Counted from the stretch's first letter, positions 39,008 through 51,712 are shown. The stretch: DNA of 64,000 bases from Leptodactylus fallax (GCA_947044405.1 CAMRHE010000359.1:1665001-1729000); one strand, 5' to 3'. Numbers and translations: made by a program. The notes: a model not told the origin generated them from the sequence alone.

Positions 39008-39512
39008 TTAAAGGGGTATTCCCACGACCATAACCATTTTTAAATTTGTAGATGATTAAAAGTTAAACATTTTTGCAAATATAAGTAATTAAATATTTTG
39101 CAGAGTTTTAAAGATTTTCTCTAAATAACTTGTGGTCAAAAGTTGTTGTTTTGATCGGTGCCAGTGGATAAGACCATGAATGCAGGACCTTTCTAAGGTC
39201 AGAAAATCAGCTATGATTTGCTTATTGTGGCCGGGATATCTTCTGATACATGTAGTATCCCTGCCCGATAACCTAGCTACAATAAGAAAATCATGGCTGG
39301 GTTCTTGACAACTACCAGACCATAGAAAGTTTCTGCACTCGTGGTCGTATCCATTGGCAACCGATCAAGACAACAGACTGTCACCACTAAGATGAATAGA
39401 GAAAATCTTTAAAACTCTGCAGAATTTTTAACTGCTTATATTTGCTAAAATGTTTAACTTTTAATTATCTACAAAGATAGATATGATTATGCTCATGGGA
39501 ATACCCCTTTAA
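39008..39512. mobile_element. 505-bp TTAA MITE (Kolobok/T2-like)
   Basis: TTAA lies at both ends (39008-39011 and 39509-39512). Terminal inverted repeats of about 130 bp start TTAAAGGGGTATTCCCA and include GATTAAAAGTTAAACATTTT and AGAGTTTTAAAGATTTTCTC with their inverses. Non-coding. The TTAAAGGGG start matches what I know of frog T2/Kolobok MITEs. Confidence 0.82.
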
Positions 39513-40399
39513 CTCTAGAAAAATGGCATATGATGGTTGATAAATCCCCCCATCAAAACACTGGACATCAAAGAATGTTGTGAGAATATACAATAGCTGC
39601 TAAATCTATAATATGTAATTTAGAATTACAAAGTGACTCAACTTTAAAGGGAGTCTATCATTAAAAAAACACTTTTAAGCTAATGGCACGTTGGAATGGC
39701 CTTTAAAAAGGCCATTCTTCTCCTACCTTTTATTGTTGTCTTCTCCCAGCCGTTTCTGTAAAAATCCGTTTCTTCAAATATGGAAATGATCCTCACGGAG
39801 CACCTGGGGCATTCCTCCGTGGCAGCGAGCACCCACCACGTCATCGCTTGTCACCACCCATTAGTCTGTTGTGGTGACTCCCATCTTGGTCCCATCATGA
39901 TAGACTAGTTTACAACAGAAGTTAATGCTGGACGATATTTTTGGCTTACCTTTAGATTGACTAGTCTAAATTGATTTATTCTGGGGCCAATATTTTATTT
40001 TTATGTCAAAATTCTTGAGCGAATTTTGTCACATTTTAAGTGAATGTGTCACCAGGGAATTACCTATTACTTAAATCATGTTTTTTATATTAAACATATT
40101 TTTTAGAATTTTAGGTGGCAATGTTTTTCTTTTACTAAATTAATAGCCCTAAAAAACCCCCTAAAAATCTTGCAATTCCAACTTTTGCCACTAAGCCTAA
40201 AATAACAATTTCAACTTTTGTCACTAAGCCTAAAAGTCATTTTCTGGCAATAATTTGCCTTTAAGTTAACTCCCTTGCCCCTTTCAAGATTTTGGCATAT
40301 CTAAACTTACACCCGGATTGAGTCATGTGATTGTGACTGTGATAGTAAATCTGCCCCATTATCTTTCAACTATACAATGGTCTTACAACAGTAAATGCT
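39513..40399. other. Unassigned sequence with one MITE end
   Basis: No gene. TTAAAGGGAGTCTATCATT at 39644 is a terminus related to that of the next element; its partner is not found. AATGGCCTTTAAAAAGGCCATT near 39705 is a small hairpin. Confidence 0.45.
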
Positions 40400-41207
40400 T
40401 TAAAGGGATTCTGTCACTAGGGTGAAGCATTTTAAGAGTAGCTACACACGACATTGTGTTGGTCCATGAGTTAGCCAGATTTACCGGTTTGAACTTCATG
40501 CTGGGGAGCAGGACTCCTAGCATCGTAGTAATTTTTGATGATAGGAGTCCGTGCCTCCAAGCCACATACTATCCCGTACCAATAACAGTACGGGACAGTA
40601 TGTCGCTCGAAGGCAGGGACTCCTAGCATTATAGATAACTATACTACTAGGAGTCCCGCTCCCAGCTTCCATATTCAAGCTGGTAAATCTGGCTAACACA
40701 TGGACTGCGTTTCATAGGTGAAACTTGGTCGTGTGCAGCTACCCTAAACCGGTAACACCGTTAGATAGGCCAGGAACACCTGAATGTAACACCTTTTTCC
40801 CCCATGCAAATTTCTGCCTCCATTGCTGAAATATTCATTTATTTCAGAATATGCAAATTAGCAATTTGGAGCATCAGGGGCGACTCTGTTGTTCCAAACT
40901 ACTGCAGCTCACACTGCTCTAATACTCCTTCCTTCCCTCTTCACTTCTTGGGGTAGCATGGTCAGGGAGCTATGTTGAAAACTCACCTGGCCCTGTATTC
41001 CCATGTTCACAGCGGCATATTAGAGCAGTACGGGGAGTAGAATTTTGGAGCAATGGAGGTTCCCTCAGTGTTCCAGATTGCTCATTTGGATATTGTGAAA
41101 TAAATTAATATCTCGGCAACAGAGGCATGAATTTTCATGGGGGAAAAGATGTTACATTTAGGTGTGTTGATGGTTTAATATGTCCCTAGTGACAGACTCC
41201 CTTTTAA
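40400..41207. mobile_element. 808-bp TTAA element containing two separate palindromes
   Basis: The outer ends are TTAAAGGGATTCTGTCACTA at 40400 and the inverse of TTAAAAGGGAGTCTGTCACT at 41207. Inside are two independent foldbacks: about 40432-40760 (arms around GTAGCTACACACGAC, GTTAGCCAGATTTACC and GGACTCCTAGCAT) and about 40768-41190 (arms around CACCTGAATGTAACA, CATGCAAATTTCTGCC and AGCAATTTGGAGCA). There is no coding sequence. Confidence 0.7.
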
Positions 41208-44200
41208 ATTGTGTTTTCAGTTTTTTGTTCATAAAGCATGTGGCCATGAGTACTGTATAGTAGCAAGATGCACAATACATGACAGAACTAGTTAGAAGAG
41301 AAGTGTATATGTAGATTTCTTTTCAGTTATATGGCTAGTAGACTCATCTTAAAGGGGTTATTCAGGAATTAAAAGCAAAAAATTAAAATGATCTAAAACA
41401 AAATAATGCACAGAAGTCACCTGCTATTCACACCATAATGGAGGAGCTAGTAACCCACATGGCCATCTGAATCATTTCCTTGGTTCATTTAAACATTAAA
41501 TCAATAGAAAAGTCTCATAACCTTTTATTTTTATTTTTCTCATAGTTTTAGTGATTGCCCCCTTGTGTAATGTGTAGTTAATATACCAGTTTTGTCAATT
41601 GACCTCTAAAGTGTCCCTAAAGCCTTGTCTATATTGTTCTTTACAATGTGAAGTAACATACACAAGCAGCAGCTGCCGATAGCAACCAGCAATATCTGCT
41701 TGGTGCAGCACTCATTCACTTAGCATTGGAATAGTGTACAAAAGTTCATTGTGCTATCCTGTTATGTTCCACATAGAACATTTGTTTGTCAAGTGCTACA
41801 TCTGTATAAAGGAAAAAGGCTATATCATAAAAGCTTTGCTTTCTATTCTGTGGAAAATAAGCCCCAGCAGAAACATAACCCATCTATCAATGGGATCCAT
41901 CACTATTCATTGAGATGTGTATGAAAACAGTTTTGTCATACAAGCCATTGATCTATAAAGAACAGAAGCTTTAACAGTGGTGTCAGCAAAGTCTATAGGC
42001 GACTTGTGAGGTTGGACTGTAGAAAAATCGATCTTTCTTGAGAGTGGACTTTTTATATGACAAGTAAACACTGCACTTACAGTATATTGGTAAAATACAG
42101 TACTTACAATATCTACGCTAGATGTACGCTTAACATATATGAAGTATATACATAGAATGGAGAATAATATAATGTCACATAAAAATTCTCTTTTTATTAT
42201 AGTTTAAAAAATTCATTAATATTTTTTCTTTGTGAATACAGTTCAGACATGTATAATTTATATGCCAGTATTCTTTTGTTCATTTCCTTTTACAAGGACA
42301 AATGAAATATGGATTTATACAGAGCAAAAAATAGACCAACAATTGTATAATGTTAAGATATGTTCAGATCTTTTCCCCTGATATTATATAAAATGTCTTT
42401 GAAACTGTTCTTGCAACAACTAAAGACTGTTTTGGTCATATCGACTACATCACTTGTAAAAGGATGGAAAGGAAAAAAAAAAGATTTCAGGAGATTAAAG
42501 GAAAATTTTCCTTTTACGTGATTATAAGCACTCAGATATGTGGGTGGCATTATAAATCATTTATCTGCCTTATTCCTGTGTAGCACAAAACTAAGATTTT
42601 GAGCTGAGGACACAAGCAATGTCATATTGTCAACAAATACTGTAAGGACTCTTGCACACAAGCATTTCACGGCTCCATACAAGCTTTCAGCTATGCTCTC
42701 TGAGGCAATACTGTACCATTGTATGCTCCATTTTAATATACAGGATTTTATGTTGTGTCTTGCTCTGTCAGATGTTTTATATATGCTTTTAGGGAAAAAC
42801 GTGTATATTGTGGTGCTGCACAGATGCACCATATGGTTGAATGCAGAGTGCTTACATCTCCATGGTAAGGAGCCATAGAGCTCTATGTGCTGCTTTATAG
42901 ATTCTTTCACATGGAGTGGTATGGAAGGGTTTCCATTTTAGGGAGTAAAATGAATTACACTGTCCATTATTGTCCATCCAAAGCCATGGCCCATTTTGGC
43001 AAATTGGTTGTTGATCCGAATGTTTCCACCATCAATCGAGTCATCTACCGTGCATGACCACGTTTTGGCAGAAGAGTCAGATATCACACTCACACCCATA
43101 TTTGGAAGGTGTACAGGTTGTGTAAGTAGAGATAGAAAAGACCAGGTTCTCAGGATGGTTTCCCAGTTTTATTAAGGTTAATAAAGCAATCCGCAGGGTT
43201 TGAACAATCCTTTCTGGAAATATATGGTTTATAGCCTAAAGTCATAGGCCAAATCGTCTTGGATTTGACCTGCAAGATCTCATCACACCCATGAATTGAT
43301 TGATGACCAATCATCCCTGTGTGACCTTAATATGGAGACCTTCTAGTTTATGCAATATCTGCCATGTTTCATAATGGGATGTTCAGCCACAGTGTTAAGA
43401 ATGTTTGTAGATGCATTTTGCAATTGTAGAGATCCATACATCATGTGTGGGCAGCTTTACCAAACTTGGTTATCAGTTGAGAGTTTTTTTTTCTAACAGG
43501 TCTATATGATAAGTAATATTTTCATTCTTAAATTTGGAATTTATTATAGCTATTCTTTTTAGGGCTATTACCATATCCAAAATGTGATGGAACCATGTAC
43601 ATATTTTGCCCAGAGCTAATCCTTATCTGACCCTTTACAAACACCAATGGATAGAAATGTTATTACTAGACTACTCTGTCTGATACTAGTATATGGGGAT
43701 TGTGATTGGCACATATGTATGGCTGATAAATGAAATATTCTATTACATCTGTAGTTGAATTTTACAACTTAGATTTTCACATATAAATCACAACTGTATT
43801 ACTTAATCCCTCCATATTGCCGCAATAAGATAATTAATGCTTGCATTTGTTATCACCTTAGGTTAGCACACATGTGGACCTCGCTTCGTTTATCAATGTT
43901 CTAGCATGAGACTGCCAGTTTGGAAACCATCCAGGAGAATATCTCCCTCCTAAACCTTATTCTGTCATTAAAATACACATACAAAGAGCAGCCTTTTCTT
44001 TTCAGGCTTCCAGGGGCTGGAACACACATACTGGGAGCTGTTAATCTCCTACTTTATGATATAAGCCTTAATTGTGCTCATTGCAGAGCTGCTATTTTCT
44101 AAGAAACTGGGATTTCAGAGTGTAGCCTCAGAAGCTATCATCCTGAACAAAGGTTCTCAGTGTAATTCTATGCAAAACAAAAGATCAAATTAGGCTGATG

Positions 44201-44586
44201 TTATATTTTGTCTTGTTTCAGAAGTTCTATGAAGCTCATTTGAAAAAGCAGTGTAAATGGATAAAATACCATTTATATTCAGTAAATAAACTTTACTTAA
44301 AGTAATATAAAAAAAAAAATTATGTAGGGAGAGAAACAGGGGCGCAACAAGTAACTGTGGGGCCCTATAGCAAAACTTGTAATAGGACCTCATGCTACTA
44401 TGACCACCTTACGTAAGAGTTCCGAACTTGAAAGGTGTATGATTATTTTGGTCTCCTTTACCCACAGAGATAATGCACAAGTAATTTTACAGTACAGATA
44501 ATGCGCACAGTGATGTCACAGTACAGCAATAATGGGCACAATAATGTCGCTACACAAAGATAATACACACAGTAATGTCACAGTGC
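41208..44586. other. Unassigned sequence
   Basis: No gene recognised. TTAAAGGGGTTATTCAGGAA at 41349 is another lone TTAA MITE end. At 44337 CAGGGGCGCAACAAGTAACTG resembles the hAT-like terminus at 58171. Confidence 0.45.
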
Positions 44587-46760
44587 TAGAGATTGGTGAA
44601 GCAGTTGAATATAACCCAGATTCAACCTGAATATTCTAAATTGTTCAGTTTATATCGAAACAGAATACTTTGCAATTTGTCTTGGGTGAACTAAAATGAC
44701 AGCTGCAACATGCATTGCACATTGAAAATACAGGGAAGACACGTGTGTATGAGGTTCTGGCATCACCTGATATCACCTGAAAGCCTATCAGCCAATAATG
44801 AGTGGTAGGTGGAGACCTTACAGTGCTGATGTCACATACAGCATATAAAATACCGTGGGCAGAAAGACGAGCCATTTTAGTGACAGTCAAGACAGATATG
44901 TTATTCATCACTGCATGATTCAAAGCAATTACTCCATTTTCTACTGGAATACAACTGCAAAACTTACAATAGAACTACAGGGTAATAGAATTGGAGGAAG
45001 AGAAAATTTCTGTACTGTTCTGTGTGAGCCTGTGACTGCTGCAGTACAGACACTGAACAGTTAATCCTTTCATTGCCAATAATCTAATTTCGTATGTCTA
45101 TGCAATAGAGCAGTTTGATTTGTGACTGTCCACAATGTCTTGCATTTTTACAGAAGCATTTTTACTAACAAAGTCAGTCCTGTTAATGAAAAATATTTTG
45201 TTACAGGGTTTTTGGGGTAAGAGTTTTTTTTTTTTTCATTAAATACATAAAAACTGTCGTTCTGACTTCAAAACACTGATGCGGCCTTTGCTAATCTGAA
45301 AAATCTATGTTTTGTTTTTTTTGATTCCCCAATATATGTATAAACTGGCATTGCAATGGCCAAAAAAACTGAGCTGAATGGCATAGTGTTTTGCTATTTT
45401 TCTTAAAATATTCTTTTGTAAAAAACTAAAAAATGGCATAAACACATATCAGAATTGTTGCCAATCACTACTATAATTTAGCAGGTTACAGTAAAATGAC
45501 TGGGAAAAAACATGGCAGGGGACAGACTAAAGGAGGGAGAGGAGGAAACATTTGTGCAAATACTAACAATAACAATGTGAATGGCAACACTACTTCTGGT
45601 TTTGGTGGGACTGCTAGTAGTCACAGGATTATTGTACTTCCTGAGAATGAAGTAGAAGTTCTTGATGACTTGGCTCACTTATCTCAGTCACAGGAGGATA
45701 TTGCTTCCAAGAGTGATGTGATTTGAGTCAGTCTTCTGTATGTTCATCCTCCTCTAAATTTGTAATTTACCACAGGGTGTTTCTGGACTGTCAAGCATGT
45801 CTCCTTCACTGACACAGTTCCCTGGCAGTTATGTGGAACCTGCTGAGAAATCTCTCCTAGTCAGAGCAGACATCCTCCTCTTTTAGCAAGTTTTGCAAGT
45901 AGAGGAGGCAAAGGTGGAATAGGAAGGCATGGCTGTTTGTGATGTAGATAGTAGTGTCAGGTTGTGTGATAATGGTACTCGTTCTGGTAGGGGCAATTAT
46001 GAGGGTGTTCAAGAATCCCATTGTCATGATAAATAAAGAAAAAAACGAAAAGACGATGACATTGCTGATGACGATTCTTTTGTGAATTAGACCTGGCACC
46101 TGGATCAGTGTGACAAGGTAACATCAGAGGAAGAGTGTGGTGGAGTGGTGATAGCAACAATTCAAGCCATTGCGCCAACAGCCAAAAAGCCTGCACAGGG
46201 CTAGCTTAGGGTGAGGGCAGCACTGGTGGTGGCAGTGGCACACACTTTTCCATTGTTGTTGGTGGCAGAAACTATACCCGGTCATCTCCTGTGCTGGAAT
46301 TTTTCTGTCCTAAGATGTCCTTCCACTTTCTACGCTACTTCTCTCCTACAATTGCAAACCACAGAAATTTTCCCACACTCCTTTCAAAAAGTTATGGCAT
46401 AAAAATGTAGAATTATTTAAGTATTATCTTTTAAGTCTAAGAATGTAAAACAAAAATAATTTTTGTTCTGTGCACAGACATGTCTATTATTTATTACATG
46501 TATTGATCAAAACAGAAGCATAATGGATTTTAATTAATCTCATTGTATGGACATGTTCTCCTGCAACACCAGCAAGATTGCAACTAGTAATGCCTGGCAT
46601 GATGACATCCTTCCCCTGCTGACCCAGACAATGAATCCCCACCTGTTCCCTGTGACCACCATTGTCCCAGCTCCCACCAGTGTCTATTGTGACCCTGAGT
46701 CGCCTTGCTCTTCTCCCCTGTCAATGGTGATGATTAGAGATGGGCAAACCAAGTTCAGTA
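44587..46760 (+). other. Possible decayed hAT-type element or unrelated low-copy sequence
   Basis: It opens with GCTAGAGATTGGTGAAGC, related to the CTAGAGAT termini at 7468. A short frame at 45496-45726 begins MTGKKHGRGQTKGGRGG and is rich in Gly, Asn and Ser, followed by stop-filled sequence with acidic and Lys-rich pieces (for example KKRKDDD near 46030). The layout recalls the N-terminal leader of frog hAT transposases, but no catalytic core or BED finger is recognisable. TAGAGATGGGCAAACC at 46736 is a second terminus in the same orientation. Confidence 0.25.
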
Positions 46761-47819
46761 TGAAGCACACTTCTAATGCCATGGCCCCAGTCTCCTTTGC
46801 TGGTCTGCACACCGGAGAGTGTAAGAGTCTGCTACTTTCCACCCTCAACCCCTCTCTGTCTATGTCAGACATCACAAGCCTGCCACCGCCCTTGCTTGGT
46901 GTCTAAAGTCTGTCTTACCTCCGACAAAGGACTTAATCCAAGTTGCCTCATCTAGCCCAATCACCGATAGGCCGCAGACCTTCAGTGACCTGTCCCTCCC
47001 AGGAATCTCCAGTGCCATGGAATGATGGTTTTGTCAGTGAACCTGATGGTTAGTCTGACCATCAGTCATGGAGGGCAAACCCATGGTCTACTCCGCCTCT
47101 CAGGATGACATTGTCCCTCCTTCTCTAAACACTATCTCTACTGGCATTCCTACTGCGTTGCACGAGCATCCAGACCTCACCCTTCTGAGCTAGATCCCAT
47201 GCACTCCATCCGGGGGAGAATAAGAACCTCCATTACAGCCCTTCCCCGCCACTGGGCCCACTCAGTCTACAGAAGGGACCATCTAATTAAGATCATTAAG
47301 ACTATGCCTGCTGCTGTTGGAAAGAGGCTGTGGATCCCCAAGGAAATCATGAGATGGTTTAGGGGACTCAGAAATTGCTATAGGGTCAAATTGAAGAGCA
47401 GAGGCCTTAAAATATAACTCCCGGTTTTTTTTTTTTGGTTTTTTTTGTTTTTTATTGCATCAAGGGGTGTTTGTTGACTATTTTTTGTAATATTCTTTTT
47501 ACCCTAAATTCAAAATTTTAATTCCTTTTTATTATAAAACTGTTTGTAATATTCTACATAGCAACCCTCTAACTGCGCTGTTGCTTGGGAAAGTCCGTAA
47601 ACAGTTATATTGTAAATATGCAGAGCTGAAGCATTTACCAAAGGGGGGGGGAGATAGTCACTTCAAACATCTGTATCTTCAGTTTCATACCCCTAGATTT
47701 AAGAACTAGCTATAACAGAATGTGAAATATCACGAATTACCATATATCACCACTCACCCCTGACACAATAGTTAAAATTTTTTTAAAAAGTCAATGAAAT
47801 AGGAGTTACACTTTAAACT
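46761..47819. other. Unassigned sequence, perhaps 5' part of LINE family B
   Basis: A 72-codon frame at 47199-47417 is basic (RRDHLIKIIK, GKRLWIPKEIMRWFRGLRN) and lies upstream of a decayed LINE endonuclease in the same orientation. I do not recognise its family. A T-rich run lies at 47427-47455. Confidence 0.3.
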
Positions 47820-47835
47820 CTCTATCCCATGAATC

Positions 47836-48310
47836 ATCATGGGCAATGTGCGCTCTATCTTGAGGAAGATGGACAAGTTCTGTGCACTCATTCTGTCCCA
47901 GAAGCAATTCGCACTATTTAGTGTACTGTGTCACTGAATCCTGGTTAAACAGTGACATCCCTGATTCCTGGTTTCTCCATCATCAGAGCGGACAGACAAA
48001 GAGTCCACTGGTAAGACCAGAGGAGGAGGTCTGGTCCTCTTTAATCAATGAAAAGTGGTGCCTGAGCGCACATATGACAGCAAGGCACCACCAAAGCTGC
48101 AGAAACGCCTAGGTCCTCTCAGTGTCCACTACCTACCCAGAGAGCTATGTGTTTCTGTCCTTTATGGCCGGAGTGGTCTCAGGACATCAAATGAGATACC
48201 TCCAAACCCTCATGATTGTGTCCAGCAACTTCAATCACGTCAATGTTTCTGACCTCTTAACCAAATTCTACCAATTTGTCAAGAGTGCCGACAAGGGAAG
48301 CATTGAGTGA
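47836..48310 (+). pseudogene. LINE endonuclease domain, fragmentary
   Basis: It starts at the MGNVRS box and keeps the glutamate motif as TESWLNSD. Frameshifts distribute the rest over three frames (for example PRELCVSVLYG at 48147). It lacks the SDH end and the reverse transcriptase. Confidence 0.65.
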
Positions 48311-48507
48311 TTCTGTTTGAACAGCAAACACAGAAGAAAAAGAAAAATGGAACGTAGGGAGATCAAACCAAAAAACAAGATTGTACTGTCCTGATGGCCT
48401 CTCACCTGATGTGGTTGTGTGAGGCCACAACAACCAAATAAACGTTTCAACCACCAAGGGTAGTAGGTGTTGCAGCAGGATTGTGAAGCCCAGATGTGGA
48501 ATTATGA

Positions 48508-49228
48508 AGCAATATCTTAGGAAAAACCACCATCCAGAGAGTGGAAAAAAGGAACCTGCACTCACCAAAGACATCCGAGGAAGTGATCTTTATTCAAATC
48601 CATACACACTACACGTTTCAGGAAAAAACACCTCTTTGTCAACTGCATGTGATGGAGAGTATACAAGTGATCATACAAATAGCAATTCATCAAGCTGGAG
48701 TGAGTCTACACCTTCTCTGCCATTTTCTGTATAGGTTAGCATGCGTGATAATTATCTGGTGGCGAAAGCGGCAGAACAATAGTATATCCACAGGCCTCCT
48801 AGTACGCAGTGCGGCTTCTTTACGGCGCATGCACACTAGGTGATTGGTGACGTCGATCTGCATCAGGAATCTGACCATAATGGAACTTCATATGTCAGTT
48901 TAAGATTCACTCCAGTGCCAATTTAGCATCCGGACTGACATATAATCCGAGTACTCATTCCAGTAGTTTCTAGATTCTGTCTTTTTGTTGAGCTGTATAA
49001 AGTTTTACTGGTGGGCCCTCCCATAAGGAGTCTTATAAACATGTATAAATTGCTGTTTGTATGGTGACTTGTATACCTTCTATTACATGCACTTGACAAA
49101 GGGATATTTTTCCCTGAAACATCTTGTGTATATGAATTCAAATAAATATCACTTCCTTGGACATCTTTGGTGAGCGCACGTTCCTTTTTTTCCACTCTCT
49201 GGCTGGTAGTTTTTCCTGAGATATTGCT
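48508..49228. mobile_element. 721-bp foldback element nested in LINE B
   Basis: Arms of about 185 bp (48508-48692 and 49045-49228) are inverse copies: AGCAATATCT, GGAAAAAC, CCAGAGAGTGGAAAAAAGGA, GAAGTGAT, TGTCAA-TGCATGT. Both arms therefore encode similar short peptides (GKEPALTKD / KKERALTKD), which is an echo of the repeat, not a gene. The centre has no coding content. Confidence 0.75.
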
Positions 49229-49607
49229 GCTATTTGCCAAATTCAGGAATGCATATAGGTTAGTACGACTGCTCGGTTAGCGGAGCAAATTCAGTTGGTG
49301 GTTCGTCTTGTTACGTTGCTGTAGTGAGAGGTCGAGGAGGTCATTCGTCCCCACTGTCATAGCATGCTTCAAAAGATCTATCAATCCTGCTCCTAGAATG
49401 TGGAGGCACCCTTGGCCCTATTCCCTGACTGATCCACTTCCGTGAACGTTTTAAGTCAGTACCCTCTGTGCCTACAGTGTTACTGTACCATGTTATGACT
49501 GTTGTGGTTTAGTTCTGTGTTTTTCTTTGTGTTTCTGTTTCTGTATTGTATTGTAATGAAGCAGAGTTCTTGGACACTGAATTCCCCCTGCGGATCAATA
49601 AAGTCCT

Positions 49608-49722
49608 CTTCTCTTCTCTTCTCTTCTCTTCTCTTCTCTTTTCTCTTCTCTTCTCTTCTCTTCTCTTCTCTTCTCTTCTCTTCTCTTCTCTTCTCTTCTC
49701 TATTCTATTCTATTCTATTCTA
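49608..49722. repeat. (TTCTC)n and (TATTC)n microsatellite
   Basis: More than twenty pentamers form the LINE tail, changing to TATTC units at the end. Any frame across it is an artefact. Confidence 0.95.
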
Positions 49723-49735
49723 TGGGCTCTAAGCA

Positions 49736-51186
49736 AAATTTAGAATGGACCCCACAGTGACTTGTCTGCCATTCTAATTTTAGGTCCAAAATCCTGTAGT
49801 GATTATTTTCATAATATACAGCACCTTCATGTGTATCTAGCACATGATGCAGTTTCACGGTGAGGACAGATGTTACATATTGCAAGCATAATATAAAAGC
49901 CGATACACTATACAGTGTTCAATATGTTTGCAACTAAAGAGAGATCAAGACATGTGTTGTACCCCCACTTACGAATAAAAGATACTGATAAGAGCAGCTG
50001 AAGTGGAAAAATAACCAAGATGTATAGCAAGTCATTTTTTAGCCATAGAATTTAATACCATGTAATACATCCTGCAAATTCATTACACTGATCTAAATGG
50101 AAATTGCATCAATGCCTTGAGGGATGAAATACATATGGTAACTGAAAAGCTGAAGGTAAAATGTTCTAACAGCAAGTGCTTCACTTAATCAAAAACGCTT
50201 GCATTTCTAAATACTGCTGATTTACCCTGAAAACTCTGCAAGTGTCAGGGCGAGCATATGGGGCTATGATGTACACTATGCTGATGGAAAAATTAACCCC
50301 TTTAGGACCAGCCAATTTTGAGCCTTACAGGGTTATTTGCGTCTTGGCAGATCGCTTCAGATATGGCAAGACTTATGGGAACAGCCAAGCAGTGCTGCTC
50401 TATGCTCCCTTAGCTCCCATAAAGATGATTGGGAACTATGGAAACAGTGTAGCACACCTGATCTACACTGTTTCTGCAGCTTTACAGTTATGGAAACATC
50501 ATACCCAGGGGCATAGCTAGAAGGCACCAGTAATATAAATTACACATGGTAGAGCAGCACTGTTTGGCTGTTCCCGTAGGGTCTGTCCTAGATCTTGGCA
50601 GTGCAGTATGCGGCACAGATGTTTTGACCTGAAAATTCAACGGCCCTGGTAAAGAATGGGTATAGCATAAAACATTTTGCTGGGGTTCCCTGAAGTGCCT
50701 AGTCCACCCATGATTGTATAGTTGCTGTCTTGTACCTGGTACATGTAACTCAGTCCCATTATCCTAGGTTTCGTAATAGACAGTTTAAATTGGCCAGGTT
50801 TACCTCAGTGGCTGATGCTGGATGATAAATATGACACATCTTTAAACTGTCTATTTCATGTTTATTCCACCTTTTAGTTGGCTTACTTGGATCTAGAATT
50901 CAATGTCCAGTGTCTAGGCATAACCACAATAGTAAATCTGGGCCACTGTTTTGAAAGGGACTACAGTAAGCTTCTGCACTAGGTAGAGACTCCATAGAAA
51001 GCATGGCACAGTTGTGGGCAAACTGCAGATTTGTGGTGTATCATTTCTGTAAATGTTCTTTTAATTTTGCGGAATAGTTATCTTGTATGGTGTGAAACTA
51101 GTGTGCTGTGCTGTATTCTCTTAACATATTGGCTACTTACTCTTTCTGCTTCTACTTTAAAAAAAAAAAAAAAAATAATAATAAAA

Positions 51187-51227
<41 letters not shown>

Positions 51228-51231
51228 CATA
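49736..51231. other. Unassigned sequence
   Basis: No gene recognised. TTAACCCCTTTAGGACCAGC at 50294 and CAGGGGCATAGCTAGAAGG at 50505 look like lone ends of TTAA and hAT-like repeats. An A-rich run and a (TA)n tract lie at 51157-51225, directly before the next Tc1 element. Confidence 0.45.
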
Positions 51232-51417
51232 CAGTGGAGAAAAAAAGTATTTAGTCAGCCACCAATTGTGCAAGTTCTCCCACTTAAAAAGATGAGGCCG
51301 GCCTGTAATTGACATCATAGGTAGACCTCATCTATGATAGACAAAATGAGAAAACATATCTAGAAAATAACATTGTCTGATTTTTTAAGAATTTATTTGC
51401 AAATTATGGTGGAAAAT

Positions 51418-51586
51418 CGTTGATTGTAATGTCAATCTGTATTCCCTTAGTCCAGACAGCAGCACAATATGGGGTATCTCTGCCCCTGTGTGTTGTTTAG
51501 GACAGGTGGAACCTTTAATTAGCACCAAAAAGGTGCCTCCTACTAGCCCTATAAGAGGGCACAAGAGACCTCCCTCCACTGTGTAA
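51418..51586. repeat. DIRS left inverted terminal repeat with outer extension
   Basis: 51454-51586 is the inverse of 56551-56682 (landmarks GACAGCAGCACAATATGGGG, AGCACCAAAAAGGTGCCTCC, CACAAGAGACCTCCCTCCAC). Bases 51418-51453 form an extension not shared with the other end. Confidence 0.92.
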
Positions 51587-51628
51587 ATTATAAAGTAGCA
51601 GGAAACAAGCTTCTAGGGAGGGAAGCCT

Positions 51629-51712
51629 TGTGCTGCTGTCTGGACTAAGGGAATACAGATTGACATTACAATCAACGATTCCCCTTACGTCCGACAGCAG
51701 CACAATATGGGG
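51629..51712. repeat. DIRS internal complementary region
   Basis: 51629-51677 is the reverse complement of the element's left tip; about 51678-51712 is the reverse complement of its right tip (ATTCCCCTTACGTCCGACAG). They meet at ATT (51678-51680), the complement of the junction AAT. This is the template that joins the ends into a circle in the DIRS-1 replication model. Confidence 0.92.

Larger units (their letters stand above)
47820..49735 (+). mobile_element. Decayed LINE, family B, with (TTCTC)n tail
   Basis: The 5' part at 47836-48310 aligns in sense with the start of the endonuclease at 16309 (ATCATGGGCAATGTGCGCTC; TESWLNSDIPDSW; RPEEEVWSSLINEKWC). The 3' end shows the same logic as copy 1 (GAATTCCCCCTGCGGATCAA, then AAAG and a tail), but the tail is (TTCTC)n, so it is a different subfamily. 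The reverse transcriptase is almost entirely deleted. A foldback element (48508-49228) sits in the middle. Confidence 0.7.

Noticed and set aside
49502..49743. Frame coding for repeated LFSSLLFSS
   Set aside because: It is translation of the (TTCTC)n microsatellite tail of a LINE.
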